Shown piece after piece: positions 7,837-17,441 of a stretch of 64,000 nt of DNA. A program made the position numbers and the translations under genes. A model generated the notes under the pieces. The model made no database searches. It was not told the origin of the DNA and worked only from the letters and a program-made list of their open reading frames with translations. The stretch covers positions 310,001 to 374,000 of the forward strand of contig NZ_FQYN01000002.1 of the NCBI RefSeq assembly GCF_900141805.1. The letters run 5' to 3'. Source of the DNA: Hymenobacter daecheongensis DSM 21074 (GTDB taxonomy: Bacteria > Bacteroidota > Bacteroidia > Cytophagales > Hymenobacteraceae). How positions within the stretch are numbered: position 1 is the first letter of the stretch; every line of letters begins with the position of its first letter.

Positions 7837-8823
7837 TTACAGCTCGTGTGGGGCCGGCTGCCCGGCGGCCCAGGCATCGAGGCTGGCCAGGGTGGCCTCG
7901 GCAATGTTGGTGAGGGCCTCGCGGGTAAGGTAAGCCTGGTGGCCGGTCAGAAATACGTTCGGGTAGGTGAGCAGCCGGGCGTAGGTGGGGTCGCGCAGGG
8001 GCTCGGCGCTATGGTCGCCGAAGAACAGGCCCTTTTCGCGCTCATATACATCGAGGCCGAGGTAGCCCAGCTGGCCCGAGTCGAGGGCGAGCAGGGCAGC
8101 CTCGGTGTCGAGCACGCCGCCGCGGCCGGTGTTCACCAGCAGCACCCCGCGCTTCATCCGGCTCAGCAGCGGGCCGTCGATCAGGTGGTGGGTCTGGGCG
8201 TTGAGGGGCGTATGCACACTAATGATGTCGGCCTGGGCGCACAGCTCGGGCAGCGCCACGTAGCGCAGGCCATACGTGCGGGTCAGCTCCTCGTTCGGCT
8301 GCACATCAGTGCCCAGCAGTATGCAGCCGAAACCGTGCAGGATGCGAGCCACCACGGCCCCAATACGCCCCACGCCCACGATGCCCACCGTTTTGCCGTG
8401 CAGGTCGAACCCAATCAGCTCATCGAGGCAGAAATCATTCTGGCGCAGCTGGCGGTCGGCCTGGCGCAGGTGGCGGCACAGGGCCAGCATCAGGGTCACG
8501 GCGTGCTCGGCAATGGCGTAGGGCGAGTATTCGGGCACGTTGGCCACGCGCAGGCCCAGGCGGCGGGCGGCGGGCAGGTCTACGTTGTCGGTGCCGGCCG
8601 AGCGCACAGCCACGGCGCGTACGCCCAGGGCAGCAAGCTGCTCCAGCACTGGGGCCGACAGGTCGTCGGGGGCAAAAACGCCTACGGCCTGCGAGCCTTG
8701 CGCCAAAGCCACGGTATCGGCCGTGAGGCGGTCTTCCACCAGGTGCAGCGTGTGGCGGCCGGCGTTGGCACGGGTCAGGAAAGGCCGTTCGAAGGCCAGG
8801 GTGCTGAATACGGTGACTTGCAT
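7837..8823 (-). CDS. 2-hydroxyacid dehydrogenase, D-lactate dehydrogenase-like
   Basis: This NAD-dependent D-2-hydroxyacid dehydrogenase has 328 residues, a normal length. The Rossmann motif GIVGVGRIGAVVA lies near residue 150. The catalytic Arg is in NTGRGGVLD, the Glu in GLDVYEREKG and the His in LTGHQAYLT. Conserved stretches such as RSAGTDNVDL, VPEYSPYAIAEHAVTL and ITGHQ-like ends fit the LdhA subgroup, which reduces pyruvate to D-lactate. The exact substrate is inference. The ATG at 8823 begins MQVTVFSTLAFERPFL, the usual N-terminus of this group. A longer upstream frame is ignored. It lies 110 bases after the P-type ATPase on the same strand and may be co-transcribed. Confidence 0.9.
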   Translation of the reverse strand: MQVTVFSTLAFERPFLTRANAGRHTLHLVEDRLTADTVALAQGSQAVGVFAPDDLSAPVLEQLAALGVRAVAVRSAGTDNVDLPAARRLGLRVANVPEYSPYAIAEHAVTLMLALCRHLRQADRQLRQNDFCLDELIGFDLHGKTVGIVGVGRIGAVVARILHGFGCILLGTDVQPNEELTRTYGLRYVALPELCAQADIISVHTPLNAQTHHLIDGPLLSRMKRGVLLVNTGRGGVLDTEAALLALDSGQLGYLGLDVYEREKGLFFGDHSAEPLRDPTYARLLTYPNVFLTGHQAYLTREALTNIAEATLASLDAWAAGQPAPHEL

Positions 8824-8933
8824 AGTCGAAATAAAAAAAAGAAGATGGAGCGCCGCCGCCCGGCGGGGAGCGGTGGCCCCGGTTAAGATACCGCAAGGTT
8901 CCGACACCCAGCCAATAATCCCTATTATGAATT

Positions 8934-11522
8934 TTATCCCGCTGGCACCCGCGGCCCGGCCCGGTGCCGCCCGATGAGCTTGTGCAGCTCCACGCTCCAG
9001 AACACGAGGCTGGACACGACCACCGTGAGGCCCAGCTCGGCCAGCGTGAGCGGCTGAGTGTGGAAAAGGCGGTTGAAGAAAGGCGTGTACACAATGAGCA
9101 GGTGCAGGACCACCGTCAGCACCACGGCTCCCAGCAGGGCTTTGTTGGAGAGCAGCCCAATGCTGAAAACCGACTCCCGGCGCGAGCGGATGGCCAGCGA
9201 CAAACCCAGCTGGCTGAAACACAGCACAGTGAAGGCCATCGTTTGCCAGCGCGGCAGCCCCCGCCCAATGGCCCAGGCCTGCATTCCGACAGTGAGGCCC
9301 GCGATGAGCAAGCCCACGGCGAGAATAAACCAGCCCAGCCCGTCGGCGAAGATGGTCTGGCGCGGGTCGATGGGCGGGCGGCGCATGCTGTTTGGCTCGG
9401 AGGGCTCGTAGGCCAGGGCCAGGCCCGGCAGGCCGTCGGTTACCAGGTTGATCCAGAGCACGTGAATGGCCAGCAGCGGCACCGGCAACCCCAGCAGCGG
9501 AGCCAGAAACAGCGCCCCGATTTCGCCCGCGCTACCGGCCAGGATGTAGCGGATAAACTTGAGGATGTTGTCGAAGATGCGGCGGCCGTGGCGCACGGCT
9601 TCCACGATGGTGGCAAAGTCGTCGTCGAGCAGAATCAGGGCCGCCGCTTCCTTGGCCACCTCGGTGCCGCTGCTGCCCATGGCAATGCCGATATCGGCGT
9701 TTTTGAGAGCCGGCGCGTCGTTTACTCCGTCGCCCGTCATGGCTACGTACTGGTGCCGGGCCTGCAGGGCGCTGATAATGCGCAGCTTCTGTGCCGGATC
9801 GACGCGGGCGTACACGCGCACCCGCGGCACCAGCGCGGCAAAGGCCGGCTCGGCCAGGGCCGCCAGCTCCGGGCCGGTCAGCACCACATCATCATCCGAC
9901 GAAATAATGCCCAGCTTCCGGGCAATGGCCTGGGCAGTAAGCTTATGGTCACCGGTAATCATGACCGGGATGATGCCGGCGGCCCGGCACTCGGCCACGG
10001 CCTGGCGGGCGGCTTCGCGGGGCGGGTCGAGCAGGCTGGCGAAGCCTAGGAAAGTGAGGCCGGTTTCTACGGCGGCGGGCGTGAGGTTGGTGGGCAGGGC
10101 GGGCAGCAGCCGGGCCCCGAAGGCCAGCACCCGGTAGCCCTGGGCGGCCTGCTCATCCACGCGCCGGGTCAGGTCGGGCACGGCGGCGTGCTGGCCGGCC
10201 GCCAGCCGCTCCAGCAGGCTGCCGGCACTGCCTTTGGTGAGCACCAGCACACCCTGCGCGGTCTGGTGCAGGGTGGTCATGCACTTGCGCTGCGAGTCGA
10301 AGGGCAGCTCAGCCAGGCGCGGAAACTGCCGCTCAAGGGCGGTGCGGCCGTATTCCTGCTCTTCGGCATACCGGGCCAGAGCCACTTCGGTAGAGTCGCC
10401 CAGCCAGTGGCCGGCGGCGTCGCGGGTGGTATCGGTGTTCAGGGCTAGGGCCGCGAGCAGCAGGTTGCGGCCGTCCAGGGCGGGCAGCGCGGCCGGCACT
10501 TCGTAAAGGTTCTCCACCGTCATCTGGTTGCAGGTGAGGGTGCCGGTTTTGTCGGTGCAGATGTAGGTGACCGAGCCCAGGGTTTCCACGGCCGGCAGCT
10601 TGCGCACCAGTGCCTGGCTTTTCATCAGCCGGCCCGCGCCCAGTGCCAACGACACGCTGACCAGCGCCGGCAGGGCCTCGGGCAGGGCCGCAATAGCCAG
10701 CGAGATGGACACCAGCAGCAGGTTTTCCCACGGCTCGCCCCGCAGCCAGCCCAGTGCGAAAAACAGCCCCCCGATGCCCACGGCCGCCACCGACAGCCGC
10801 CGACCCAGCGTGGCCAGCCGCTTCTGCAGGGGCGTTATCACCTCGGCCGTCTGGATGAGGGTGGCAATGCGGCCCAGCTCGGTGTGCATGCCCGTGGCCA
10901 CCACGTAGGCCGTGGCGCGGCCGTTGGTCACGGCCGTACCCTTGTAGCCCAGGTTGAGCCGGTCGCCGAGCGGGTAGTCGCCGCTGGGCAGCGCCGCCGG
11001 GCTCTTCTCCGCGTTGGCCGACTCGCCGGTCAATGACGACTCGTCTACCCGCAGCGCGTGCGTTTCCAGGAAGCGCACGTCGGCCGGAATTATGTTGCCG
11101 GCTTCGAGCAGCACCACGTCGCCGGGCACCAGCTCGGCGGTGGGCACGGTGGCGGGCTGGCCGTCGCGCAGCACGCGGGCGTGGCTGGCCGCCATTTGCC
11201 GCAGGGCTTCCATGGCTTGGTCGGCCCGATATTCCTGCACAAACCCAATCACGGCGTTGAGCACCACGATGGCCAGAATCACGTAGGCCGAGCGGGCCTC
11301 GCCCACCAGCACCGACACGCCGGCCGCCGCCAGCAGCACCAGAATCATCACGTCGGCCAGCTGGTGCAGCAGCAACTGCCACACGCTTTTGCGGCGCGCA
11401 TCGATCAGCTGGTTGGGGCCGTGTTCGGCCAGCCGCTGCCGGGCCGTAGCCGCGTCGAGACCGGTGGGGGCGGTCTGCAGCGCCTGCGCTACGTCCGCCA
11501 GCGGGGCCAGATGATACTCCAT
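8934..11522 (-). CDS. Cation-transporting P-type ATPase (P2, Ca2+-ATPase-like)
   Basis: The 862-residue protein has the full P2-ATPase layout. It starts with an N-terminal cation-ATPase domain (TARQRLAEHGPNQL) and membrane segments M1-M2. The actuator domain carries DESSLTGES. M4 contains AALPEALPALVS. The phosphorylation motif DKTGTLT has Asp at about residue 324, and the hinge is MTGDGVNDAPALKNADIG. M5-M10 include LWINLVTDGLPGLALAYEP. The M4 and M6 residues are those of Ca2+/Mn2+ pumps rather than heavy-metal pumps. M4 reads PEALP where SERCA has PEGLP. It probably exports Ca2+ or a similar ion from the cytoplasm. The ATG at 11522 is followed by a normal N-terminus. Confidence 0.92.
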   Translation of the reverse strand: MEYHLAPLADVAQALQTAPTGLDAATARQRLAEHGPNQLIDARRKSVWQLLLHQLADVMILVLLAAAGVSVLVGEARSAYVILAIVVLNAVIGFVQEYRADQAMEALRQMAASHARVLRDGQPATVPTAELVPGDVVLLEAGNIIPADVRFLETHALRVDESSLTGESANAEKSPAALPSGDYPLGDRLNLGYKGTAVTNGRATAYVVATGMHTELGRIATLIQTAEVITPLQKRLATLGRRLSVAAVGIGGLFFALGWLRGEPWENLLLVSISLAIAALPEALPALVSVSLALGAGRLMKSQALVRKLPAVETLGSVTYICTDKTGTLTCNQMTVENLYEVPAALPALDGRNLLLAALALNTDTTRDAAGHWLGDSTEVALARYAEEQEYGRTALERQFPRLAELPFDSQRKCMTTLHQTAQGVLVLTKGSAGSLLERLAAGQHAAVPDLTRRVDEQAAQGYRVLAFGARLLPALPTNLTPAAVETGLTFLGFASLLDPPREAARQAVAECRAAGIIPVMITGDHKLTAQAIARKLGIISSDDDVVLTGPELAALAEPAFAALVPRVRVYARVDPAQKLRIISALQARHQYVAMTGDGVNDAPALKNADIGIAMGSSGTEVAKEAAALILLDDDFATIVEAVRHGRRIFDNILKFIRYILAGSAGEIGALFLAPLLGLPVPLLAIHVLWINLVTDGLPGLALAYEPSEPNSMRRPPIDPRQTIFADGLGWFILAVGLLIAGLTVGMQAWAIGRGLPRWQTMAFTVLCFSQLGLSLAIRSRRESVFSIGLLSNKALLGAVVLTVVLHLLIVYTPFFNRLFHTQPLTLAELGLTVVVSSLVFWSVELHKLIGRHRAGPRVPAG

Positions 11523-11860
11523 GCGGAAGCGTTGGCTAGTAGTGGGTTTAGCAGATTCAGAACCGGCCGGCCTAGCTACGCCCCCGGCTAAAGAACTGCG
11601 CGCTGACTGGCAAACCTTATGCGCAGCTCCAAGCCCGACCCATGATTTTTGTCACCTTCCTTTTGAAGCGGCAGCAAATGTGGTGGCCGGGCAGAGGCGG
11701 CCCAAAGTTTATAGATGCTGGCTCGTTCTCGCGTTACGCCTCACCCCCCGCCCCCTCTCCGAAAAGGAGAGGGGGCGCCGGACGAAAAACACAGGAAAAT
11801 CAAGGCAGAACGTATCGACTCTACCCCACCAGCATGCCGGAGCCCGGCCGCGGCGCGGGC
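11523..11860. other. Intergenic region with a GC-rich hairpin
   Basis: No ORF in these 338 bases looks real. The stretch holds the 5' flank of the P-type ATPase gene and the 3' flank of the DUF547 gene, plus the GC-rich inverted repeat at 11749-11777 listed separately. Confidence 0.5.
11749..11777. repeat. GC-rich inverted repeat (12-bp arms)
   Basis: The arm CGCCCCCTCTCC at 11749-11760 pairs perfectly with 11766-11777 across a GAAAA loop. A run of Cs precedes it. Elements of this sequence type are common as dispersed intergenic repeats in many bacteria. There is no T-tract, so it is not a standard terminator. Confidence 0.6.
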
Positions 11861-12652
11861 TTACTGCTCATTGAGCTGCCAGTTGTAATCGAGGTAGCTG
11901 ATTTTGGTATTCGGGTCCATTTTGGTGGCCGCGTATCTGTTCACCCAGCTCACCACCGTCTGGCCATTGCTGGTCCAGTCGCCTTTGTACCAGTCGAAGT
12001 ACTTGGAGAGCTGGGCGGCGGCTTTGCCGGGCTTGTTCTTGGCCGGGTTGTTCAGAAACTCGCGGCCCTGGTCGTCGAGCTGGCTTTCTAGCCGGGCAGC
12101 CGTATAGGCCTCGTTGCGCAGGCGCGGGCAGCTGATGGAGGCGCACACCAGCGCGAAATGAATCCGCGGGTCGTCGTACTTTTTGCGCAACGTGCCGTGC
12201 TCAATGTTGTCCAGGCTCATTTTCTCGCCGCCGATGGCGAAGAACTTAGCGGCCCAGGGCGTGGTCACGAACGGAATCTGGATTTTGGTGCCGATGTCCT
12301 TGATACTCTGCACCGGGTAGTGGTCCAGCACCAGCCGAATGGTGTAGGCATTGTAAGCGTTTATCCAGTAGGCAATCTGCTCTGGGCGGCTCCAGCCGGC
12401 CGCGGGCGGGTTTTTGCTCAGCAGCGCCAGGTATTGGTTGAACGCCGCCTGGTCGGCTTTCCAGGCCTTGTAGTTCACGAGCCCTTTCGGGTTGACGTAC
12501 TTTTTCAGCAGCTTATCAAAAGCGCCGTGGTCGACTGCGGCGACCACCAGTGGCGTGGGTCGTGGGGCCATTGCTGTGGGCCGCGTGGGTGGGGCTCCGG
12601 CGCTGAGGGCCACTACAGTTAAAAACAGAGTGGGCAAAGAAAAGAGGGACAT
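11861..12652 (-). CDS. DUF547 domain protein, exported
   Basis: The 263-residue protein has a signal peptide (MSLFSLPTLFLTVVALSAGA) followed by a short Pro/Thr-rich linker and a DUF547 domain. Diagnostic stretches are FDKLLKKYVNPKGLVNY, AYWINAYNAYTIRLVLDHYP, SLDNIEHGTLRKKYDDPRIH and FALVCASISCPRLRNEAY. The family's molecular function is unknown. From general knowledge, DUF547 genes often sit beside the TIGR04282/TIGR04283 glycosyltransferase and ArsS genes in other genomes, and here the gene is divergent from such an operon by 300 bases. That makes a shared pathway plausible. The start was set at the ATG at 12652 because it begins the signal peptide. Confidence 0.88.
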   Translation of the reverse strand: MSLFSLPTLFLTVVALSAGAPPTRPTAMAPRPTPLVVAAVDHGAFDKLLKKYVNPKGLVNYKAWKADQAAFNQYLALLSKNPPAAGWSRPEQIAYWINAYNAYTIRLVLDHYPVQSIKDIGTKIQIPFVTTPWAAKFFAIGGEKMSLDNIEHGTLRKKYDDPRIHFALVCASISCPRLRNEAYTAARLESQLDDQGREFLNNPAKNKPGKAAAQLSKYFDWYKGDWTSNGQTVVSWVNRYAATKMDPNTKISYLDYNWQLNEQ

Positions 12653-12952
12653 GGGCAGGGTTGTTTTTAAGTAGTTAGCGGTAAAAAAGCAGGATACCGG
12701 CTTCCCGTCCGGCGTATGTACCAGCCACGAAGTCACCCAGACCGCCGCCTAGTCCAGCTATACGTACGGCCCCCGCAGGAAAGATTTGACCAGCGCAAAC
12801 TCCCCGCCGGTATCTTGTCGTAAGATATCGAGAATCATACCGCGCTACCGCAGCCTTGATGTCCTTGCTTCCGGCCCAAGCCTTATCGGTGGCACCTGCA
12901 CCAGCTGCGCCAAAACGGTGAATCCGGTACTTTCCCTGCTTCTGCCTGCCTC
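12653..12952. promoter_or_regulatory. Divergent intergenic region between the DUF547 gene and the arsenosugar-like operon
   Basis: These 300 bases must hold promoters for both directions. On the plus strand TATCTTGT near 12811 resembles TAnnTTTG with one mismatch and could serve the operon. I see no ORF or clear operator. Confidence 0.35.
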
Positions 12953-13648
12953 ATGACGACGCTCAGTATCATCATTCCTACCTACAACGAAGCCGCCAGC
13001 ATTGGCGGGCTGGTGCGGGAGCTGCGCCAATATGCCGCGCCGCAACAGGTAGAAATACTGGTGGTAGATGCGGGCAGTCCCGACGGCACGGCCGACCTGG
13101 CCCGGCAGGCCGGCGCTACGGTGCTCTGCGCCCCCCAGCCCGGCCGGGCGGCCCAAATGAACTACGGGGCCCGGCAGGCAGCGGGCGAAATTCTGTATTT
13201 CGTGCACGCCGATGTAAGCATTCATCCCGAGTACGTCAGCACCATCCGGGAAGCGGTGGCCGGGGGCTTCGAGGCGGGCTGCTACCGCTTCCGCTTCGCG
13301 TCGCGGCATCCGCTGCTGCGGCTCAACAGCTACGGCACCCGCTTCCGGGGCCTCATGAGTCGGGGCGGCGACCAAACCCTGTTTATCACACGCGCCCTGT
13401 TTCAGCGCCTGCGGGGCTTCGACGAGCAGTATTGCATCATGGAGGATTTCGACATGATCCGGCGCATCCGGCAGTACGCCCGCTTCCTGATCGTGCCCAA
13501 AGACGTACTAGTGTCGGCCCGCAAGTACGAAACCAACGGCTGGCTGCGGGTGCAGGTGGCCAATCTGACGGCTTTCGCGCTGTTTTTCCTGAAGGTAGCG
13601 CCCGCCCGCATTGCCCGCACCTACAAGGCAATGCTCAACTACCGCTGA
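12953..13648 (+). CDS. TIGR04283-type family 2 glycosyltransferase (annotated family: arsenosugar biosynthesis)
   Basis: The 231-residue GT2 enzyme has the GT-A start LSIIIPTYNEAASIGGLV. A metal-binding region ILVVDAGSPDGTADLA is followed by RAAQMNYGARQAAGEILYFVHADV, which is diagnostic of this subgroup. The catalytic-region strings are GGDQTLFI and FDEQYCIMEDFDMIRR. One hydrophobic C-terminal segment could bind the membrane. The family name comes from its linkage to ArsS, and the acceptor is not known. The gene opens a five-gene operon. Its TGA overlaps the next ATG (TGATG at 13646-13650), so translation is coupled. Confidence 0.9.
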   Translation: MTTLSIIIPTYNEAASIGGLVRELRQYAAPQQVEILVVDAGSPDGTADLARQAGATVLCAPQPGRAAQMNYGARQAAGEILYFVHADVSIHPEYVSTIREAVAGGFEAGCYRFRFASRHPLLRLNSYGTRFRGLMSRGGDQTLFITRALFQRLRGFDEQYCIMEDFDMIRRIRQYARFLIVPKDVLVSARKYETNGWLRVQVANLTAFALFFLKVAPARIARTYKAMLNYR

Positions 13649-14652
13649 TGCTGCCCCGCGTGCTTGTGACCGGTGCCAACGGCTTTCTGGGCCGCCACCT
13701 CGTGCAGCAGCTACTGGCACGGGGCTACCCGGTGCGGGCGCTGGTGCGCCCCCACTCGCCAACTCCCAACCCGCCGCTGCCGCCCCTTTCCTCGCTTCCT
13801 ATTGAGGTGTGGGAAGGCGATATTACGCGGCCCGCCAGCGTGGCCGGCTGCGCCAATGGCTGCGGGGCCATCCTTCACGCCGCGGCCCTGGCGCAGGTAA
13901 ATCCGGCCCGCGACCCGGCGGTGTGGGCCGTGAATGACGGCGGCACCGCCACGGTGCTGCAGCTGGCCCGGCAGGCCGGCATCAGCCGGCTGGTGTACGT
14001 GGGCACGGCCAACGTCTTCGGGTTTGGCAGCCGCCAGCACCCCGGCAACGAAACCCGGCCCTTCAGCGGCCAGCGCTACGGCCTAGACTACATGGACAGC
14101 AAGCGGGCCGCCACTGGGCGCGTGCTGCGGGCCGTGGCGCAGGAGCAGCTGCCCGCCGTGCTGGTGCATCCCACGTTTATGCTTGGCCCCGGCGATGCCC
14201 GCCCCACCTCCAATGCTCTGCTGCTGGAGCTGTACCACGGGCGGCTGCCGGGCTACCCGGCCGGTGGCAAAAACTACGTGCACGTCCGGGATGTGGCCGT
14301 CGCCACAGTCAATGCTCTCACCCAGGGTCGCGTTGGCGAATCCTACATTCTGGGCAACCAGAACCTCAGCTACCGCGACGCTTTTGCGCTGATGGCTCGC
14401 CTGATGGGCGTGCGCCCCCCGAGCCTGCTGCTGCCCCCGGTGCTGGCCCGCCTGTATGGCGCGGCCTGCGACGCGAAAGCGCGAACTACCGGCCGCCCGG
14501 CTCGGCTCAACTCCGCTATGGTGGCGGTGGCCAACGACGGGCACTACTTCAGCGCGCAGAAAGCCCGCGCCGAGCTGAGCCTGCCCCAAACGGACCTGGA
14601 GCAGGCCATCACGGAGGCTTTTCACTGGTTTAAAGCGCATCACTATGCCTGA
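13648..14652 (+). CDS. NAD(P)-dependent extended-SDR epimerase/reductase
   Basis: The 334-residue extended short-chain dehydrogenase begins MLPRVLVTGANGFLGRHLV, with the TGxxGFLG nucleotide motif. The catalytic Tyr and Lys are in YMDSKRA (YxxxK). NYVHVRDVAVATVNAL is the usual substrate-domain motif of this class. Similar enzymes act as dihydroflavonol-reductase-like or nucleotide-sugar epimerases/reductases, so a sugar or small polyketide-like substrate is possible. The start is coupled to the preceding glycosyltransferase stop, and the 3' end overlaps the next gene by eight bases. This tight packing ties it to the arsenosugar-like pathway, although such an enzyme is not a standard partner of ArsS. 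Confidence 0.88.
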   Translation: MLPRVLVTGANGFLGRHLVQQLLARGYPVRALVRPHSPTPNPPLPPLSSLPIEVWEGDITRPASVAGCANGCGAILHAAALAQVNPARDPAVWAVNDGGTATVLQLARQAGISRLVYVGTANVFGFGSRQHPGNETRPFSGQRYGLDYMDSKRAATGRVLRAVAQEQLPAVLVHPTFMLGPGDARPTSNALLLELYHGRLPGYPAGGKNYVHVRDVAVATVNALTQGRVGESYILGNQNLSYRDAFALMARLMGVRPPSLLLPPVLARLYGAACDAKARTTGRPARLNSAMVAVANDGHYFSAQKARAELSLPQTDLEQAITEAFHWFKAHHYA

Positions 14653-15535
14653 CGCCCAACCCCGGCCGGCTCCGGTCCTCAGCCCCGGACAGGTTCGGCC
14701 CGGCCCCTTTGCGGAGGCGGGCCGGGACGCGTTTGCGGGCAAAGTGGCGTTGGTAACCGGGTCCGAATCGGGTATCGGGCGCGAGACGGCGCGGGCGCTG
14801 TGCCGGCAGGGCGCGGCCGTGGTGCTCAACGGCCGCAATGCCCAGCGCCTGGCCCAGACCCGGCAGGAGTTTGAGGCGGCCGGCTTCGCCGTAACCAGCT
14901 GCGTGGCCGACGTAACGGACTACGCGGCCTGTGAGGAGTTGATTGCGGCGGCCCTTGAGGCGTTCGGGCAGCTCGATATTCTGGTCACCAATGCCAGCAT
15001 CTCGCAGCGCGCCTACTTCGCTGATATGCGGCCCGAGGTGTTCCGGCAGGTGCTCGACAGCAACGTGTACGGCACGGTGTATCCGCTGAAAGCCGCCCTG
15101 CCCCACCTGACGCGGGCGCGGGGCAGCGTCACGTTCATCTCCTCTATTTCTGCCCTGAACGGAATGCCCAGCGGCTCGGCCTATTGCGCCGGCAAGGCGG
15201 CCGTGGCCAACCTGGCGCACACGCTGCGGCTGGAGCTGGCCCACACCGGCATTCACTTCGGGGTGGTGCACATCGGCTTCACCCAAAACGACCCGGACAA
15301 GCGCGTGCTGGATGCGGCGGGGCAGCCCGTGCCCATCGCGCACCGGCCGCCGCGCTGGCAGAAGTCGCAGGCCGAGGTGGCGGCCATTATTCTGGACCAC
15401 ATCCGCCGCCGCCGGCAGCGCACGGTCATCTCGACCCTGGGGCGGCTTATCGTACTGATTCATACCTACCTGCCCCGGCTCGGCGACTGGATCGTGCTGA
15501 CCACCACGCGCCGCCTGCGGCATTTTTATGAATGA
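14645..15535 (+). CDS. Classical SDR-family oxidoreductase
   Basis: This 296-residue classical short-chain dehydrogenase starts with an extra 28-residue Pro-rich leader, after which comes FAGKVALVTGSESGIGRETA. The TGxxxGIG motif is intact. The NAS motif reads LVTNASI, and the catalytic Ser, Tyr and Lys are in FISSISALNGMPSGSAYCAGK. A basic, partly hydrophobic C-terminal tail (IRRRRQRTVISTLGRLIVLI) follows and may associate with the membrane. It belongs to the same translationally coupled operon, overlapping the gene before it by eight bases. Substrate unknown. Confidence 0.88.
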   Translation: MPDAQPRPAPVLSPGQVRPGPFAEAGRDAFAGKVALVTGSESGIGRETARALCRQGAAVVLNGRNAQRLAQTRQEFEAAGFAVTSCVADVTDYAACEELIAAALEAFGQLDILVTNASISQRAYFADMRPEVFRQVLDSNVYGTVYPLKAALPHLTRARGSVTFISSISALNGMPSGSAYCAGKAAVANLAHTLRLELAHTGIHFGVVHIGFTQNDPDKRVLDAAGQPVPIAHRPPRWQKSQAEVAAIILDHIRRRRQRTVISTLGRLIVLIHTYLPRLGDWIVLTTTRRLRHFYE

Positions 15536-15620
15536 GCAAGCCAGTAAATCGGCTTGTCGCTCGTTCCCGTACGTCTTCCTCCTGCAACCAACTCCCGGTG
15601 CTGCCTGTTCTCTAAAGCTG

Positions 15621-16670
<1,050 letters not shown>

Positions 16671-16704
16671 TTCTCTAACTTATTGCTTAGCTGCTTGCTG
16701 GCCG

Positions 16705-17316
16705 ATGGCTGAACACCTTCTCATTTTTGCCCGCCACCCCGAGCTGGGCCAGGTCAAAACCCGCCTGGCCCACACCGTGGGGCCGGCCGAGGCGCTGCGC
16801 GTGTACCGCGAGCTGCTGGCCCGCACCCGCACCGCCACCGATGGCGTGGCCGCCACCAAAACCTTGTGGCTGGCCGGCCAGCCGCTGGCCGCCGAAGCCG
16901 CATTCGACGACTGGACGGGCTACGCGCAATGCCCGCAGCCCGCCGGCGAGCTGGGCGAGCGAATGCACCAGGCCTTCGCCGCCGCATTTCGGGCCGGGGC
17001 CACCGCCGCCGTCATCATCGGCACCGACTGCCCCGAGTTGACCACGGCCCACCTCAGCGCCGCCTTCGCGGCGCTGGCCCACCACGACCTGGTGCTGGGC
17101 CCGGCCCTCGACGGCGGCTATTACCTTCTGGGGATGCGGACTTTGGTGCGCGACGTATTCGAGAATAAGCCCTGGAGCACCGCGGCCGTGCTGGCGGCCA
17201 CCCTGGCCGATGCCGACCGGCTGGGCCTGCGCGTCGCGCAGCTGCCGGCCCTGCAGGATATCGACACCGCCGACGACTTGCGCGCCTGGCAGCGCCGGGC
17301 GCTTTTAAAAGCCTGA
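16705..17316 (+). CDS. TIGR04282/DUF2064-type glycosyltransferase (annotated family: arsenosugar biosynthesis)
   Basis: The 203-residue protein begins MAEHLLIFARHPELGQVKTR, the conserved nucleotide-binding start of DUF2064. It contains IIGTDCPELTTAHLSAAF, a DxD-like region, and VLGPALDGGYYLLGM, all diagnostic. It closes with DIDTADDL. The family resembles nucleotidyltransferases and cofactor-guanylyltransferases, so it may make or transfer a nucleotide-activated sugar. It starts 34 bases after the ArsS-like gene and ends the operon. No clear terminator follows, so some read-through into the histidine kinase gene is possible. Confidence 0.9.
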   Translation: MAEHLLIFARHPELGQVKTRLAHTVGPAEALRVYRELLARTRTATDGVAATKTLWLAGQPLAAEAAFDDWTGYAQCPQPAGELGERMHQAFAAAFRAGATAAVIIGTDCPELTTAHLSAAFAALAHHDLVLGPALDGGYYLLGMRTLVRDVFENKPWSTAAVLAATLADADRLGLRVAQLPALQDIDTADDLRAWQRRALLKA

Positions 17317-17424
17317 TTTTCCGGCGCTGTAGCGCCCAACTCCCAAGAATTCCCTGCCCAAAACCAGCAGCAGCAGCCGACAGCGCTCCGGCGGGGCCAC
17401 TGCCACCGGCCGGGGCCGGTTTTG

Positions 17425-17432
17425 TACCTTTG
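17425..17432 (+). promoter_or_regulatory. Candidate promoter of the hybrid histidine kinase gene
   Basis: TACCTTTG is a perfect TAnnTTTG -7 box. It ends only nine bases before the ATG at 17442, so the transcript would be almost leaderless. The upstream -33 element is not clear because the flank is GC-rich. Confidence 0.4.
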
Positions 17433-17441
17433 TGCTTCCTT

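Noticed and set aside
12845-13375. Minus ORF antisense to the TIGR04283-type glycosyltransferase
   Set aside because: It is opposite a gene with strong motifs and translational coupling to the next gene, and has no domain of its own.
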